64,000 nucleotides of DNA from CAXBNB01 sp040151475 (GTDB lineage: Bacteria > Bacteroidota > Bacteroidia > Cytophagales > Cyclobacteriaceae), in contig NZ_JBDKWG010000125.1 in assembly GCF_040151475.1 (NCBI RefSeq), positions 1-64,000 on the forward strand, written 5' to 3'. Shown piece by piece: positions 35,737 through 45,000 of the stretch. Within the stretch, counting starts at the first letter, position 1, and each line of letters opens with the position of its first letter. The position numbers and the translations under genes are program-made. Under the pieces are notes generated by a model. It searched no databases. It saw only the letters and a program-made list of their open reading frames with translations, and was not told where the DNA came from.

Positions 35737-35982
35737 TTAATCTGTTTTCCCTTTTTTCTTAGGTCTTGGGCCTCTTAAATGTATAATAAGTCCGTTAAGG
35801 AAATTGCGGAGTATTTGATCTCCGGCTTCCACATATTTAGGATGGCTTTCATCTCTAAACATATCACCAAGTGCTCCTTTGGTGATTTGAAAATCCACCA
35901 ATTTTAATATGTCAACAATATTTTCATCTCGTAACTTGTGGGCAACTCTTAATTTTTTAAGTATATCGTTGTTGGTCAGCAT
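35737..35982 (-). CDS. DUF1456 protein, single-repeat form
   Basis: An 81-residue protein beginning MLTNNDILKKLRVAHKLRDE, which matches the opening of DUF1456 (YehS) proteins 'NNDvLRriRyAl.l.D'. Typical members have two copies of a ~65-residue unit (about 150 residues); here there is one, followed by a basic tail (RGPRPKKKGKTD). Function is unknown for the family. It may act as a dimer. Confidence 0.75.
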   Translation of the reverse strand: MLTNNDILKKLRVAHKLRDENIVDILKLVDFQITKGALGDMFRDESHPKYVEAGDQILRNFLNGLIIHLRGPRPKKKGKTD

Positions 35983-36069
35983 ATCTTATTATCAAGATAC
36001 AAACTTACATTATTCCACTTTGAAAATGTTCCATTGAAGCGCAATGAAATTGTTAAAAACAAAAAACGA

Positions 36070-36975
36070 TTACCTTTTATAGTATTGACCTTTTCTAAAT
36101 GCTCCTGACATGGCTAATGGAATTTCTGCTTCAGCCTGAACGACCAAGGCACGGGCTTCCTGCACTTTGGCAAGCATTTCTTGTTCTGCTGCTACGGCCA
36201 TTGCCCGTCTTTCTTCTGCTTTTGCTTTTGCCACATTTAAATCTGCTTGTGCCTGATCAATTTGAAGTTTAGCTCCGATATTGTGTCCAATGTTAATGTC
36301 AGCTATGTCAATAGACAATATTTCAAATGCTGTACCAGCATCAAGCCCATTGGCCAATACGGTTTTGGAGATTTCTTCTGGTTTTTCGAGTACTTCGAGG
36401 TAACTTTTAGTGGCACCAATCCTTGAAATGATTCCTTGCCCCACACGTGCTTGAATGGTCTCTTCTCCAGCTCCACCGACAAGTTGTTGCAAGTTGGTGC
36501 GGACGGTTACCCTGGCCTCAGCGATTAATTGAATGCCATCTACCGATACTGCTGTGATGGAAGGAACAATGATTATATAGGGTGTAACTGATACATGTAC
36601 TGCCTGCAACACATCTCTACCTGCTAGATCTATGGCAGTTGCTTGTTGAAAGTTCAAGTTAAGATTTGCTTTGTCTGCCACTATCAATGCCTTAATCACT
36701 TTTTCAAGATTTCCCTGTGCCAGGTAGTGTGTTTCAAGTAATTCTGTGGTTATATCCTTTAGTCCGGCTTTGTAAGCCAATATAAGCGATCTTACAATTA
36801 GTCCGGGAGGAACTTTTCTGAATCGCATGAAAACCATATCAATCAGGTTTATTCTAACACCGGAAAATATAGCGGTAATCCACAGGTTAACCGGAATAAT
36901 CAAAAAGAAAATCCATAGCCCGGCCAGTATGACTCCAATGGTAATGATATTAGGTATTGAAATGAATTCTTCCAT
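36070..36975 (-). CDS. floA: Flotillin-like membrane scaffold protein FloA
   Basis: A 301-residue flotillin-like protein. The N-terminal helix (IITIGVILAGLWIFFLIIPV) anchors it, a second hydrophobic patch follows, then an SPFH/PHB-like domain ('TPYIIIVPSITAVSVDGIQLIAEARVTVRTN', 'GQGIISRIGATKSYLEVLE') and a coiled coil rich in Ala/Glu (KAKAEERRAMAVAAEQEMLAKVQEAR in part). FloA organises membrane microdomains. ATG at 36975 (MEEFISIPN) is preferred over one ten codons upstream because the family starts just before the helix. The usual partner (NfeD-type protein) is not adjacent. Confidence 0.9.
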   Translation of the reverse strand: MEEFISIPNIITIGVILAGLWIFFLIIPVNLWITAIFSGVRINLIDMVFMRFRKVPPGLIVRSLILAYKAGLKDITTELLETHYLAQGNLEKVIKALIVADKANLNLNFQQATAIDLAGRDVLQAVHVSVTPYIIIVPSITAVSVDGIQLIAEARVTVRTNLQQLVGGAGEETIQARVGQGIISRIGATKSYLEVLEKPEEISKTVLANGLDAGTAFEILSIDIADINIGHNIGAKLQIDQAQADLNVAKAKAEERRAMAVAAEQEMLAKVQEARALVVQAEAEIPLAMSGAFRKGQYYKR

Positions 36976-37162
36976 ATAGTTAACAATTGGTCTGGAAGTT
37001 ACCAAGAGTTATCAGCCTTTTTAGGTAATTAATGAAATATAATTTTCCTGCTTTATCTAAGGTTGTTTTTGAAGGTGATTTTATTCAGTCAAAGCATATT
37101 TTGAAAACAGAGAATGCAATTCCAATTGCAAGTAAAAAATGATCCAATTGAATCAGATAAAC

Positions 37163-38332
37163 TTACTGATCCAGGTTTTCTGATTTGGCTACCCTAAAAT
37201 ACCATCGGGAAGCTGGTAATATACAAGCTCCCATAAGGGCTATAAAGAGAAAAGCCCATTTCATTCCTATTGCATGTGAAAGAAATCCAATCAAAGGAGG
37301 GCCAATGAGCATACCCACTACGCTGTAGGTGGAAATTATTGAGATTGCCATTCCTGGTGAATATTTTTTTGATTCTCCTGCCAGTGAAAAAGTGATCGGA
37401 ACCAGCACTGCTGCGCCAATTCCCACCATTGAAAAACCTATGATAGCCGGAACAAAGAAAGGAAAAACAGTGGACATGAGTATTCCGAAGGTGATCAGAA
37501 TGGAACTGATGAGATAAACCGTCTGCTTTCCTATTTTGGATATTACCTTATCCATAAACCACCTGGAAAGTGCCATACACATCATAAAAGTAAAATACCC
37601 AACTGTATAGATATCCACTTTTATTACTTCTTTGAAATAGATTCCGCTCCAATCGAACATGCCTCCTTCGCAAAAAGAAGCGAACAATATAATCAGACCC
37701 AACACCAACAAGGATTTGTCGGGTTTGCCAAGCTGGATTTTTGATCCCGTAGTGGCTTTATCTCCGGAAGGCAGGTATTTGAATGTAATGATAGCCGCAG
37801 AAACCAGCGTGATGGCGACCCAAAAAAGATGGCTGCTCATCGAAACTGACAACCAGATCAGGGATGTGGTTAAACCAACACCCACAATTCCTCCAAGGCT
37901 CCACATGGCATGGAACGATCCATTAATAGGTTTGGCAAATGATTTTTGAAGCATCACTGCCTGGGTGTTCATAGCCACACCACCAATCCGAAAGGCCAGA
38001 GACAGAAAAAACAGAGATATACCCAAGTCAATAATATCGGAACTCATACCAATACCCATAATAGAGGCACATTGCACGATCATGGCTATAATTAACGGCG
38101 GCCTGTTGTCAAAATTGCGATTGATCCATCCGGAAATGGCAAGCCCGAGTAAGGAACTGAATGGCATCACCAGTAGGAGAGAACCTATTTCAGCGTCATT
38201 GAGGTCTAAGATACGCTTGATGTCCGGTATGCGTGAGGCCCAGGTAGCAAAACTAATACCCTGAATAAAGAAAAATATGCCTACAGCAATCCTCTGTCTG
38301 TTTGCAAAAACTACTGAATTGAGTTGTGTCAT
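37163..38332 (-). CDS. MFS transporter (YbjJ/FucP-like)
   Basis: A 389-residue major facilitator protein with 12 predicted helices, starting at ATG 38332 (MTQLNSVVFANRQR). The first helix 'AVGIFFFIQGISFATWASRIPDIK' and 'LDLNDAEIGSLLLVMPFSSLLGL' are typical of the YbjJ-like branch. Substrate is not predictable. An upstream in-frame ATG at 38398 would add a non-hydrophobic extension and is less likely. It stands alone, 187 bases from floA. Confidence 0.85.
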   Translation of the reverse strand: MTQLNSVVFANRQRIAVGIFFFIQGISFATWASRIPDIKRILDLNDAEIGSLLLVMPFSSLLGLAISGWINRNFDNRPPLIIAMIVQCASIMGIGMSSDIIDLGISLFFLSLAFRIGGVAMNTQAVMLQKSFAKPINGSFHAMWSLGGIVGVGLTTSLIWLSVSMSSHLFWVAITLVSAAIITFKYLPSGDKATTGSKIQLGKPDKSLLVLGLIILFASFCEGGMFDWSGIYFKEVIKVDIYTVGYFTFMMCMALSRWFMDKVISKIGKQTVYLISSILITFGILMSTVFPFFVPAIIGFSMVGIGAAVLVPITFSLAGESKKYSPGMAISIISTYSVVGMLIGPPLIGFLSHAIGMKWAFLFIALMGACILPASRWYFRVAKSENLDQ

Positions 38333-38650
38333 AAGTGCCTTTGAATCCCCTCTATAAAAGAAGGTGCTGTTATTTGGGCGCAAAGTAATTTTAAGCATTT
38401 TTAATAACCAAGGTAATCTTGATATTGGTGCTTCAAATTCAAGGCTAATTTGGTGAACTTCATTTATTGAACTGTGAATTGAATGATATGCTGAAGATTA
38501 ACTCTAAATACAAATTTTATTGAGTCAAATTAATCACTATGCTTTTGATTGTTACGAGTGAATGCAAAAATAATTTTATATAAACGAAACTTTTTTAGTG
38601 AATCTCAGTTTAGGATTTAGTACTTTGTATAACCTAATACCTTCTATAAC

Positions 38651-39112
38651 ATGAAAAAGTTTTTTATATTAATTCCGATGCTATTGTTAATGTTGTCCGT
38701 CAGTGCACAAACCAAAAAGGTAAAAGAAAAAGACCTTAAGGGGGTTTGGAAGTTGGTGATAGATATTGACAAAGAAGAAATTGTGGATGAAATAGACGAT
38801 GAAGACAATGTTTTTGCCCGATTGATGGTGAAATCAGCTATTGGTTTTGTGGATGGCATTTTGGAAGAACTAGACATCAGGTTCGAATTTGAACCGAACA
38901 ATCGTTTGAAAGTAACAGTCAATGCTTTTGGAGATGAAGAGGTAGAATATTCAAATTGGCACATCAATAAGAATGGTGAACTGATAATTGAAGATTCTGA
39001 TTCTTACGATAGTGATGAGGATTATTGGTTACTTGAAGGAGATGTGCTGGTAGCCTATGACAAAGATGATGATACACATAAGAGCAGTGTATATCTGGTC
39101 AACATGGAATGA
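38651..39112 (+). CDS. Small secreted acidic protein, lipocalin-like
   Basis: A 153-residue secreted protein: signal peptide MKKFFILIPMLLLMLSVSAQ, then 'LKGVWKLVIDIDKEEIVDEID', a stretch of alternating strands and a very acidic C-terminal part (SDSYDSDEDYWLLEGDVLVAYDKDDD). The 'l.G.W.l' opening and final 'L...gd.Lv.yd' resemble small lipocalin-like proteins of Bacteroidota, but the match is weak. The acidic clusters could bind calcium. It has its own position with no clear operon partner. Confidence 0.6.
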   Translation: MKKFFILIPMLLLMLSVSAQTKKVKEKDLKGVWKLVIDIDKEEIVDEIDDEDNVFARLMVKSAIGFVDGILEELDIRFEFEPNNRLKVTVNAFGDEEVEYSNWHINKNGELIIEDSDSYDSDEDYWLLEGDVLVAYDKDDDTHKSSVYLVNME

Positions 39113-39135
39113 TATAAGTTCGTTTTCTTGATTTA

Positions 39136-39510
39136 TCAGGTAAGACTCTCAATTTTTTGAACCAACAAAACATAGCCATCGTCGAGTAGTAAATAGCCCT
39201 GATCATAACAATAGCGATATTCCTGTCCTGCCTTGGTTGTGTATGTGTTGGTGTAATACTCCATATCAAATCCTTTTTTCAATAACTTATCCACCTGAGT
39301 TTTGGTCTTACCTGTAGGATTGAGTTCCAGTAATATTCTGCGGTTCTTCCTCAAAATGTTATTGACATTTCGAATGTAATTGGTAGAGTCTGAATTGACC
39401 TTGTTGTTGGCAGCATTTCTGCATGCATCTGAGCAAAACTTCTTATCAATTCTACCAAAGATCGGACGGCCACATTCCGGACAGGTTCTGTTTTCGGTTT
39501 CCTGATTCAT
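39136..39510 (-). CDS. Zinc-ribbon conserved hypothetical protein
   Basis: A 124-residue soluble protein. The N-terminus has two CxxC-type pairs, 'CPECGRPIFG' and 'FCSDACRNA' (about residues 10-31), a four-cysteine zinc ribbon like those in DUF2116 proteins. The rest is 'RNVNNILRKNRRILLELNPTG' followed by 'LLKKGFDMEYYTNTYTTKAG', a pattern I associate with small hypothetical proteins common in Bacteroidota. Role unknown. It is divergent from ssb with a 178-base gap. Confidence 0.7.
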   Translation of the reverse strand: MNQETENRTCPECGRPIFGRIDKKFCSDACRNAANNKVNSDSTNYIRNVNNILRKNRRILLELNPTGKTKTQVDKLLKKGFDMEYYTNTYTTKAGQEYRYCYDQGYLLLDDGYVLLVQKIESLT

Positions 39511-39688
39511 GCAGTAAGTTATTGATTTTCTGAAATATATCCAATTACAAACGACTACAAACGGATGTTAAGTGACTACAAATAATTAACAACCGAGTCG
39601 TTTTTTGATTTCTTGCATCCTTTGTCCTGTCAAACGACAAATTCATCTACCATCAGGTGAATATCAATAATATTTAAATTTTAATATC

Positions 39689-40024
39689 ATGTCAACTTTA
39701 AAAAACAAAGTACAGCTAATTGGTAGATTAGGTAACGATCCGGAAGTAAAAAACTTCGAAAGTGGGAAAACAATGGCTACATTTTCTATGGCCACCAATG
39801 AAATCTACTACAACAGTAAAGGAGAAAAAGTAGAAGACACCCAGTGGCACAACGTTGTGGCCTGGGGCAAAAAAGTCAGCATTATTGAAAGTTACCTCAA
39901 AAAAGGCAGTGAAGTAGCCATAGAGGGAAAGCTCGTCAATCGCAAATATGACAAAGAAGGGGAGACCCGTTATGTTACTGAGATTTCACTGCATGAATTG
40001 CTCATGATGAATAAGAAAGATTGA
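39689..40024 (+). CDS. ssb: Single-stranded DNA-binding protein (short form)
   Basis: A 111-residue OB-fold SSB: 'NKVQLIGRLGNDPEVKNFESGKTMATFSMATNE' and 'DTQWHNVVAWGKKVSIIESYLKKGSEVAIEGKL' are classic. It binds ssDNA in replication and repair. The usual C-terminal acidic tail (DDDIPF) that recruits partners is absent; it ends LLMMNKKD. In Bacteroidota a second, longer SSB often has the tail, so this may be the accessory copy. The gene is followed by the MITE-like repeat at 40053-40183, whose stem can also act as a terminator. Confidence 0.9.
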   Translation: MSTLKNKVQLIGRLGNDPEVKNFESGKTMATFSMATNEIYYNSKGEKVEDTQWHNVVAWGKKVSIIESYLKKGSEVAIEGKLVNRKYDKEGETRYVTEISLHELLMMNKKD

Positions 40025-40052
40025 TGCATCATGACGATTAAGGTTCAATGAA

Positions 40053-40183
40053 TGAGTCTGTCTCAAAAGGGTAAAACAGTTGCCGGATTTATTCCGGCAT
40101 CCCTTTGAAAATGCACCGATAGTTATTTCCAGTACTGATGCAGTCAGGAATCTGATAAGTATCTGCTTTTTGAGACAGACTCA
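40053..40183. repeat. 131-bp MITE-like element with 16-bp terminal inverted repeats
   Basis: TGAGTCTGTCTCAAAA at 40053-40068 and its perfect complement at 40168-40183 bound a 131-base segment with no reading frame. A second hairpin (TGCCGG...TCCGGCA) sits inside. The GAGTCTGTCTCAAAA end resembles terminal repeats of some DDE-type insertion sequences, so this is probably a non-autonomous derivative. No clear target duplication is visible. It separates ssb from the convergent small coiled-coil genes and may act as a transcription terminator for both. Confidence 0.7.
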
Positions 40184-40195
40184 AATTTGATAGTT

Positions 40196-40342
40196 CTATT
40201 TTCCATTTTTACATTTTTGCAACTCCATATCAGCTTCCAATTTGTATTTTTCGCATTCAGCACTTTTAATTTGGGCTACTACTACATAGAAGAGTATGAT
40301 TGCCGCTTCTATGGCTATGATGATTTTGGCTGTTTTGTTCAT
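40196..40342 (-). CDS. Tandem membrane-anchored microprotein, copy 3 (48 residues)
   Basis: A 48-residue protein: MNKTAKIIIAIEAAIILFYV as membrane anchor, then a short charged stretch (SAECEKYKLEAD) and the C-terminus MELQKCKNGK. It is below usual length cut-offs but clearly homologous at both ends to the two genes upstream, which have the same anchor and a matching LQKC(Q/K)SGK tail. Only the middle coiled-coil part is missing. The start is six bases after the stop of copy 2. Function unknown. Confidence 0.75.
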   Translation of the reverse strand: MNKTAKIIIAIEAAIILFYVVVAQIKSAECEKYKLEADMELQKCKNGK

Positions 40343-40348
40343 GGTGGG

Positions 40349-40609
40349 CTATTTACCGCTTTGGCATTTTTGTAATGTCTCCATTACTCTTTCAACTTCA
40401 TTTTGAGCGAGTCGTGTTTGAGCAGCATTATGTTCTGCTTGCTCTGCCAGTTGGATTGCTTCTTTTTTAACTTCCTCTACTATTATTTTCTTCTCTATAA
40501 CCTCCATTTTTAGCTTTTCAGCTTCAGCTGTTCGAATTTTAGCAAATACAACAAAGAAGAGTATGATTACCGCTTCGATGGCTATGATAATTTTTGCAGT
40601 TTTGTTCAT
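40349..40609 (-). CDS. Tandem membrane-anchored coiled-coil protein, copy 2 (86 residues)
   Basis: An 86-residue protein starting at ATG 40609 (MNKTAKIIIAIEAVIILFFV). After the anchor comes an uninterrupted helix rich in Glu/Lys/Ala (KMEVIEKKIIVEEVKKEAIQ, then LAEQAEHNAAQTRLAQNE) predicted to form a coiled coil, probably in the periplasm, and the tail VERVMETLQKCQSGK with one cysteine. Nearly the same DNA encodes the anchors of copies 2 and 3, pointing to recent duplication. An upstream ATG at 40651 would overlap copy 1 and is not favoured. No known family recognised. Confidence 0.75.
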   Translation of the reverse strand: MNKTAKIIIAIEAVIILFFVVFAKIRTAEAEKLKMEVIEKKIIVEEVKKEAIQLAEQAEHNAAQTRLAQNEVERVMETLQKCQSGK

Positions 40610-40619
40610 ATCGTAGGTG

Positions 40620-40901
40620 TTATTTTCCGCTCTTGCATTTTTGCAGCTCAACCATTACTCTTTCTGTTTCTTTTTGAGCGTACATGGCTTTATTTTCAGC
40701 AGCTACTGCATCTGCTGCAAGGCGAACTGCTCTTTTTGCTTGATTTTTTGCTTCTTCCGCATGCAAATCTGCTTGTATTGTAGCTATTTTAGCTGCCTCA
40801 GCTTGTTTTTCGGCTTCACTACGCTGAATTTGAGCCATTAAAATAAAAAATGCGCATAATACAACGAGAATAGAAATAATGATTTTGGCGGCCTTGTTCA
40901 T
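40620..40901 (-). CDS. Tandem membrane-anchored coiled-coil protein, copy 1 (93 residues)
   Basis: A 93-residue protein starting at ATG 40901 (MNKAAKIIISILVVLCAFFI). The anchor is followed by an Ala/Glu/Lys/Gln-rich helix (RSEAEKQAEAAKIATIQADL and onward) and the tail TERVMVELQKCKSGK. It is the first gene of a three-gene run with gaps of 10 and 6 bases, so all three are probably on one message. The single tail cysteine, conserved in all copies, could form disulfide-linked homo- or hetero-oligomers. I do not recognise the family. Confidence 0.75.
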   Translation of the reverse strand: MNKAAKIIISILVVLCAFFILMAQIQRSEAEKQAEAAKIATIQADLHAEEAKNQAKRAVRLAADAVAAENKAMYAQKETERVMVELQKCKSGK

Positions 40902-41070
40902 ATTTTTGCTCGTTGGATGGTTTAGTAATTTAATTACTTTTATTCTAAAAATAATAATATAAGACAATAACACGGTTTTAGTTTTCATTCATGTATTATT
41001 GAATGAAAAATGAATCTGTTAAAATTGTTTTTACAGATACTTTTTTATCATCCATACGTTTGAGGATTAT

Positions 41071-41928
41071 ATGAAAAAAAGAAATCGTATATATTTAGTT
41101 GTAGCAATTTTGGTGTTGACTTCTTTTGCTAAAAAAGCAGATGAAGAATCAGGACACTCCATTACATTAAAAATGCTGAAAAAAACGTCCGGTATTAGTT
41201 CGTTGATCTATACGCTATCGAAAGAAGAGCGAATAGAAGGAAAGATGATCAAGCAAATTTCTTTTACCAAAATGGAAAAAGAGCCTTTTAGGGTATATAT
41301 GAAACAATTGTACCCACAGGAAGGGATGGAAGTTTTATTTGTGGAGGGTGAACACAATAACAAAGCCATCATCAATCCCAATGGTTTTCCCTGGGTAAAC
41401 ATAAAATTGCATCCTAAAGAGGGAATAATGCGCAATGACCAACATCATACCATTTATCAGTCTGGGTTTGACCATGTGGTCTCTATTTTGGACTATTTGG
41501 TTAAAAAATACGAATCAGATATGGATACAATGGTAAAGTACAATGGAATTGTGCAACATGACAACAAGGATTGTCATTCAGTATCTTTTACCAATCCGAA
41601 CTTTAAATACATTGACTATACTGTGCAGGAAAATGAAACGCTTGAGACGATAGCTGCTAAGTTCAAATTGAGTGAGCACATGATTTTAGAGAAAAATCAT
41701 AAAGTGAAGCATTATGATGATGTTTCTGTTGGCCAGGTAATCCAAATACCAAATGACTACTCTCCCAAAATGATGCTATATATAGATAAAGATGCCTTGA
41801 TTCCGTTGAGAATGGATGTATATGATGATCAGGGGTTGTATGAAAAATACCAGTATTCTAAGGTAACTATTGACCCTAAACTTGATCCAAGTGAATTTTC
41901 TCAGGATTATTCAGCATACGGGTTTTAA
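41071..41928 (+). CDS. Secreted DUF1571 protein with an inserted LysM domain
   Basis: A 285-residue protein with an N-terminal hydrophobic signal (YLVVAILVLTSFA). DUF1571 features: 'PFRVYMKQLYPQEGMEVLFVEG', 'INPNGFPWVNIKLHPKEGIM' and the later 'PLRMDVYDDQGLYEKYQYSK'. Between them, about residues 184-230, is a LysM unit (DYTVQENETLETIAAKFKLS ... DVSVGQVIQIP) that should bind peptidoglycan. DUF1571 is related to lipoprotein-carrier folds of the LolA type, so the protein may move or hold a lipid or lipoprotein at the cell wall; this is inference. A bidirectional terminator follows. Confidence 0.78.
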   Translation: MKKRNRIYLVVAILVLTSFAKKADEESGHSITLKMLKKTSGISSLIYTLSKEERIEGKMIKQISFTKMEKEPFRVYMKQLYPQEGMEVLFVEGEHNNKAIINPNGFPWVNIKLHPKEGIMRNDQHHTIYQSGFDHVVSILDYLVKKYESDMDTMVKYNGIVQHDNKDCHSVSFTNPNFKYIDYTVQENETLETIAAKFKLSEHMILEKNHKVKHYDDVSVGQVIQIPNDYSPKMMLYIDKDALIPLRMDVYDDQGLYEKYQYSKVTIDPKLDPSEFSQDYSAYGF

Positions 41929-42060
41929 GTATTTTCATTTGATTTCCAGGCGCAGTAAAATACCTGAAAACATTTGTTTTTCAACTATAAAAAGAGTACC
42001 TTCATAGCATGTTACCAAACTCGGTGAAGCTTTGAGAATCATATAGATTCCTGCTTGCCC

Positions 42061-42085
42061 AAAACCCGGTGAAGCCGGGTTTTTT
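42061..42085. terminator. Bidirectional terminator between the LysM gene and the caspase genes
   Basis: AAAACCCGG and CCGGGTTTT form a perfect stem with a five-base loop, flanked by A and T runs, so it works for both the plus-strand DUF1571 gene and the minus-strand WD40-caspase gene ending at 42098. Confidence 0.88.
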
Positions 42086-42097
42086 GATGCATAAAGT

Positions 42098-45000
42098 TTA
42101 GTAAGAAATCAAGGGGAGCACACTAATAGAACTTGGTTTCTGAGTGGTAGGATGTTGTCTTCCTCCGGTCAATTCTCTTACCCGTTCAGCCAGATAAAAA
42201 TCCAATTCCCTAAGGTAAATTTTGCCATCCTTTTTCACATCTGCTTTTTGTTGTTCCAGCCCTTCGATGATAGAGAGAGTAAATGCGCCGTGTCCCCAGT
42301 CCGGATGTTCCAGAGATGACTCAGCCCCGGTAGAGGCAGACATGATCACTACACCAAACTCACCTGATGACAATTCCCTGACTGCTTCAGTATTATCCAC
42401 TTTGGATTGGCCTACATTGGCTCCCAGTTGTCCACTATGGCAGGCATCTATCAGTAGCAACACTTTTGCCGGCATATTACCAATGAGATCCGAAAAATCA
42501 CGCCAATCAACGCAGGAGATGCGAGGATTTGATGAATCTCCATCATGTGGCAGGATATAAAAATTGTTATCTTTATTCAAGCCATGTGAGGCAATGAAGA
42601 TAATAACAAAATCTTTTGGAGTAGTGTATTCTTCCAACTTATGGAAAGTAGAAAGAATCTTTTCACGTGTGGCATATGAATTTAATATGTCAATGGTTTT
42701 CACCGAATTGAACATTTTACCTTCCTGTGCCTTAAATATTTTTGATACCGCTCTGGCATCATCGTCAGCATAATTCAGGTTGTACTGAGGATTTTTAAAT
42801 TCAGAGATGCCGATCGAAACCAAATAGAGGTTACTTAGTGGTATTTCCTCTTTGTCTTCAGTTTCAAGTTTGGTGATCTCCCGTTTTTCGCTGTTTCCCT
42901 GATTGGTATTTACACTAGGCTTTTTTGCATCCGGTTTATAGATAATCGTTCGGTCTTCTGAGAATCCATTGGCTATACTGTTAGCTGCAAAGAACCGAAT
43001 TTGAAACTCCTTGGACGATTCAACAACTTCCTCTTCATCGGGTACTACATCAAAACCTCTTCTGCCAATCATATCTTCAGAAGATAGCTTTAACGAATAG
43101 GAGACTGTCTTATTGGTTGTATTTCCTGTTGATGTCAGTTTATCTCCAATAGCCAGAGGACGTCCGTTTACAAATAGTTTTACCTGAGTAATATCAATGG
43201 CAGATGAAATAGATACTTCCAAATTATAATTGGACAGGGTAGTTGTAGTGTAGTTGTTTACAGGTGATGTCCATTTTATCTTGGGTGGCAATATTTTATT
43301 TACGTCTTGTTTTTGAATGTTGAGCGCAGTAGCTGTTTTATCAAAGGACCCTGTTTCCAGCATTTTCAACACAACATCACGCCTGTGGAATTTCTTACTG
43401 AAAGCCGACACATCGTGGTATTCTGCCAGTGAGCCAGCTCCTTTGTTGATATGCCACCCAATGTATTTTTCACCTCCGGCTGATGCTTCATAATAGCCCT
43501 GAGGTGTCCATATTACCCACTCATTCTTAGAAGTAATGAAAAGTGTTGCCAGGTTTTCTCCGGAAGATAAGTTCCATATTTTTATTGTCTGATCACTGTT
43601 TGATGAAAGCAATCTGTCTTGTTTTTCTATTTCTGAAATAGCCCAGGTTTCTCCCAAATGTCCTTCATAAGAATTCAAGAATTCGCCATTAGGCTTAAAT
43701 CTTTTTAGAGAGTAGGTAGAGCCTATTACTACTTCATTGTAATCATTTACAAAAGAATAACTCCTGATGATACCGTCTTTCAATTCATCAACAGATACCC
43801 CATTGTTGCCAAAATTGATTCGTTGTTCAGACTGCTTTTCGATAGCATGTCCCAAAAATTTATTCTTATTCCTGATAAATGATTTTGTGTTCGGTTTTTC
43901 AGGATCCAGGCTCAGGTTAGTTAGGTTGAAAGTCTTTTCCAATGGAGCATCGTCCAAGAGTTCTGTTGGGTTGCTTTGTCCGAAAGCAGTGGTATTTTCG
44001 TCAGTATTGAAACCTACAGCAAAAACACCTCTGCCATTGCCAACAAGGTTGCGAACAGGTTTTCCTGATAAAGCATCCCAAATAAAAATATTTTTGTCAT
44101 TGCCTCCGGCTGATGCCAGATATAAACCTTCTTCCTCGTCAAATTTTTTGAAAGGTGCAAAAACTGCTGCACTCACGGCATTGTCATGGTAGTTGAAATC
44201 AGTAATGACAGTTTCTGTATCAAGGTTATAAACCACACCCTTGCGACTAAAAACCACCAGATACTTGTTGTCTTTAGATACAGCCAATGAGTTGACAGCC
44301 GAAGGAATATTGTCCAGTTTGCTTAAAAACCTCCCTGCATTGGTCCAGACAACTATATCACCATCTTCGCTTCCGGATATTATTTTAGAACCATCCGGAG
44401 TAAAGAGTACTTTTCTTATTTTGTCTAAATGAACCTTTCCATCAATAAAAGTAATATTGCTGAGGTCAGCAGTATTCCAGGCTTTGACAATACCATCTGT
44501 TCCTCCTGATACGATTCGACTTCCATTTTGATTGATATCGACACTTTGGATAATTCCACTGTGCCCCTTTAGAAATCCTCGTGCAGTAATAGAACTGGAA
44601 CTCGCAATAGTTGAGATGTCCCAGAGTCCGAGGGTTTGATCAGCAGAGGCAGTGGCAAGCCATTTGCCATCGGCAGAGATAGCCAGGTCATTGATGATAT
44701 TGTTGTGTCCTTTTAATGTATGAGATATTTTACCCAATTGCAAATCAACAACTCTAATAGATCCTATGTTTTTGGGATCACCTCCGGCTTTATCAAAAAA
44801 ACCACCTAAGAATAGATAACGTTCAGTTGGGTCAAGGGCTGCAGCATATATTTTGCCATCAACTCCATCACCAATTTGAAACCTGAGTGTTTTGATCAGA
44901 CTGCCATCCGACACATCCCAAATACGAACAGTTTTGTCTTCGGAAGCTGAAATTAGTTGCTTTCCTCCTTTAATGAAAATAACGTCATGTACCAATCCGG

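Noticed and set aside
39596..39645. TGTCCTGTCAAAC upstream of ssb resembling the IS3 end at 111-125
   Set aside because: Only about ten bases are shared and no transposase or second end is near; likely chance or part of the ssb promoter.
43767..44192. Plus-strand 141-codon frame inside the caspase B gene
   Set aside because: Antisense to WD40 coding sequence; the Ser/Pro/Leu-rich composition is that of the complementary strand.
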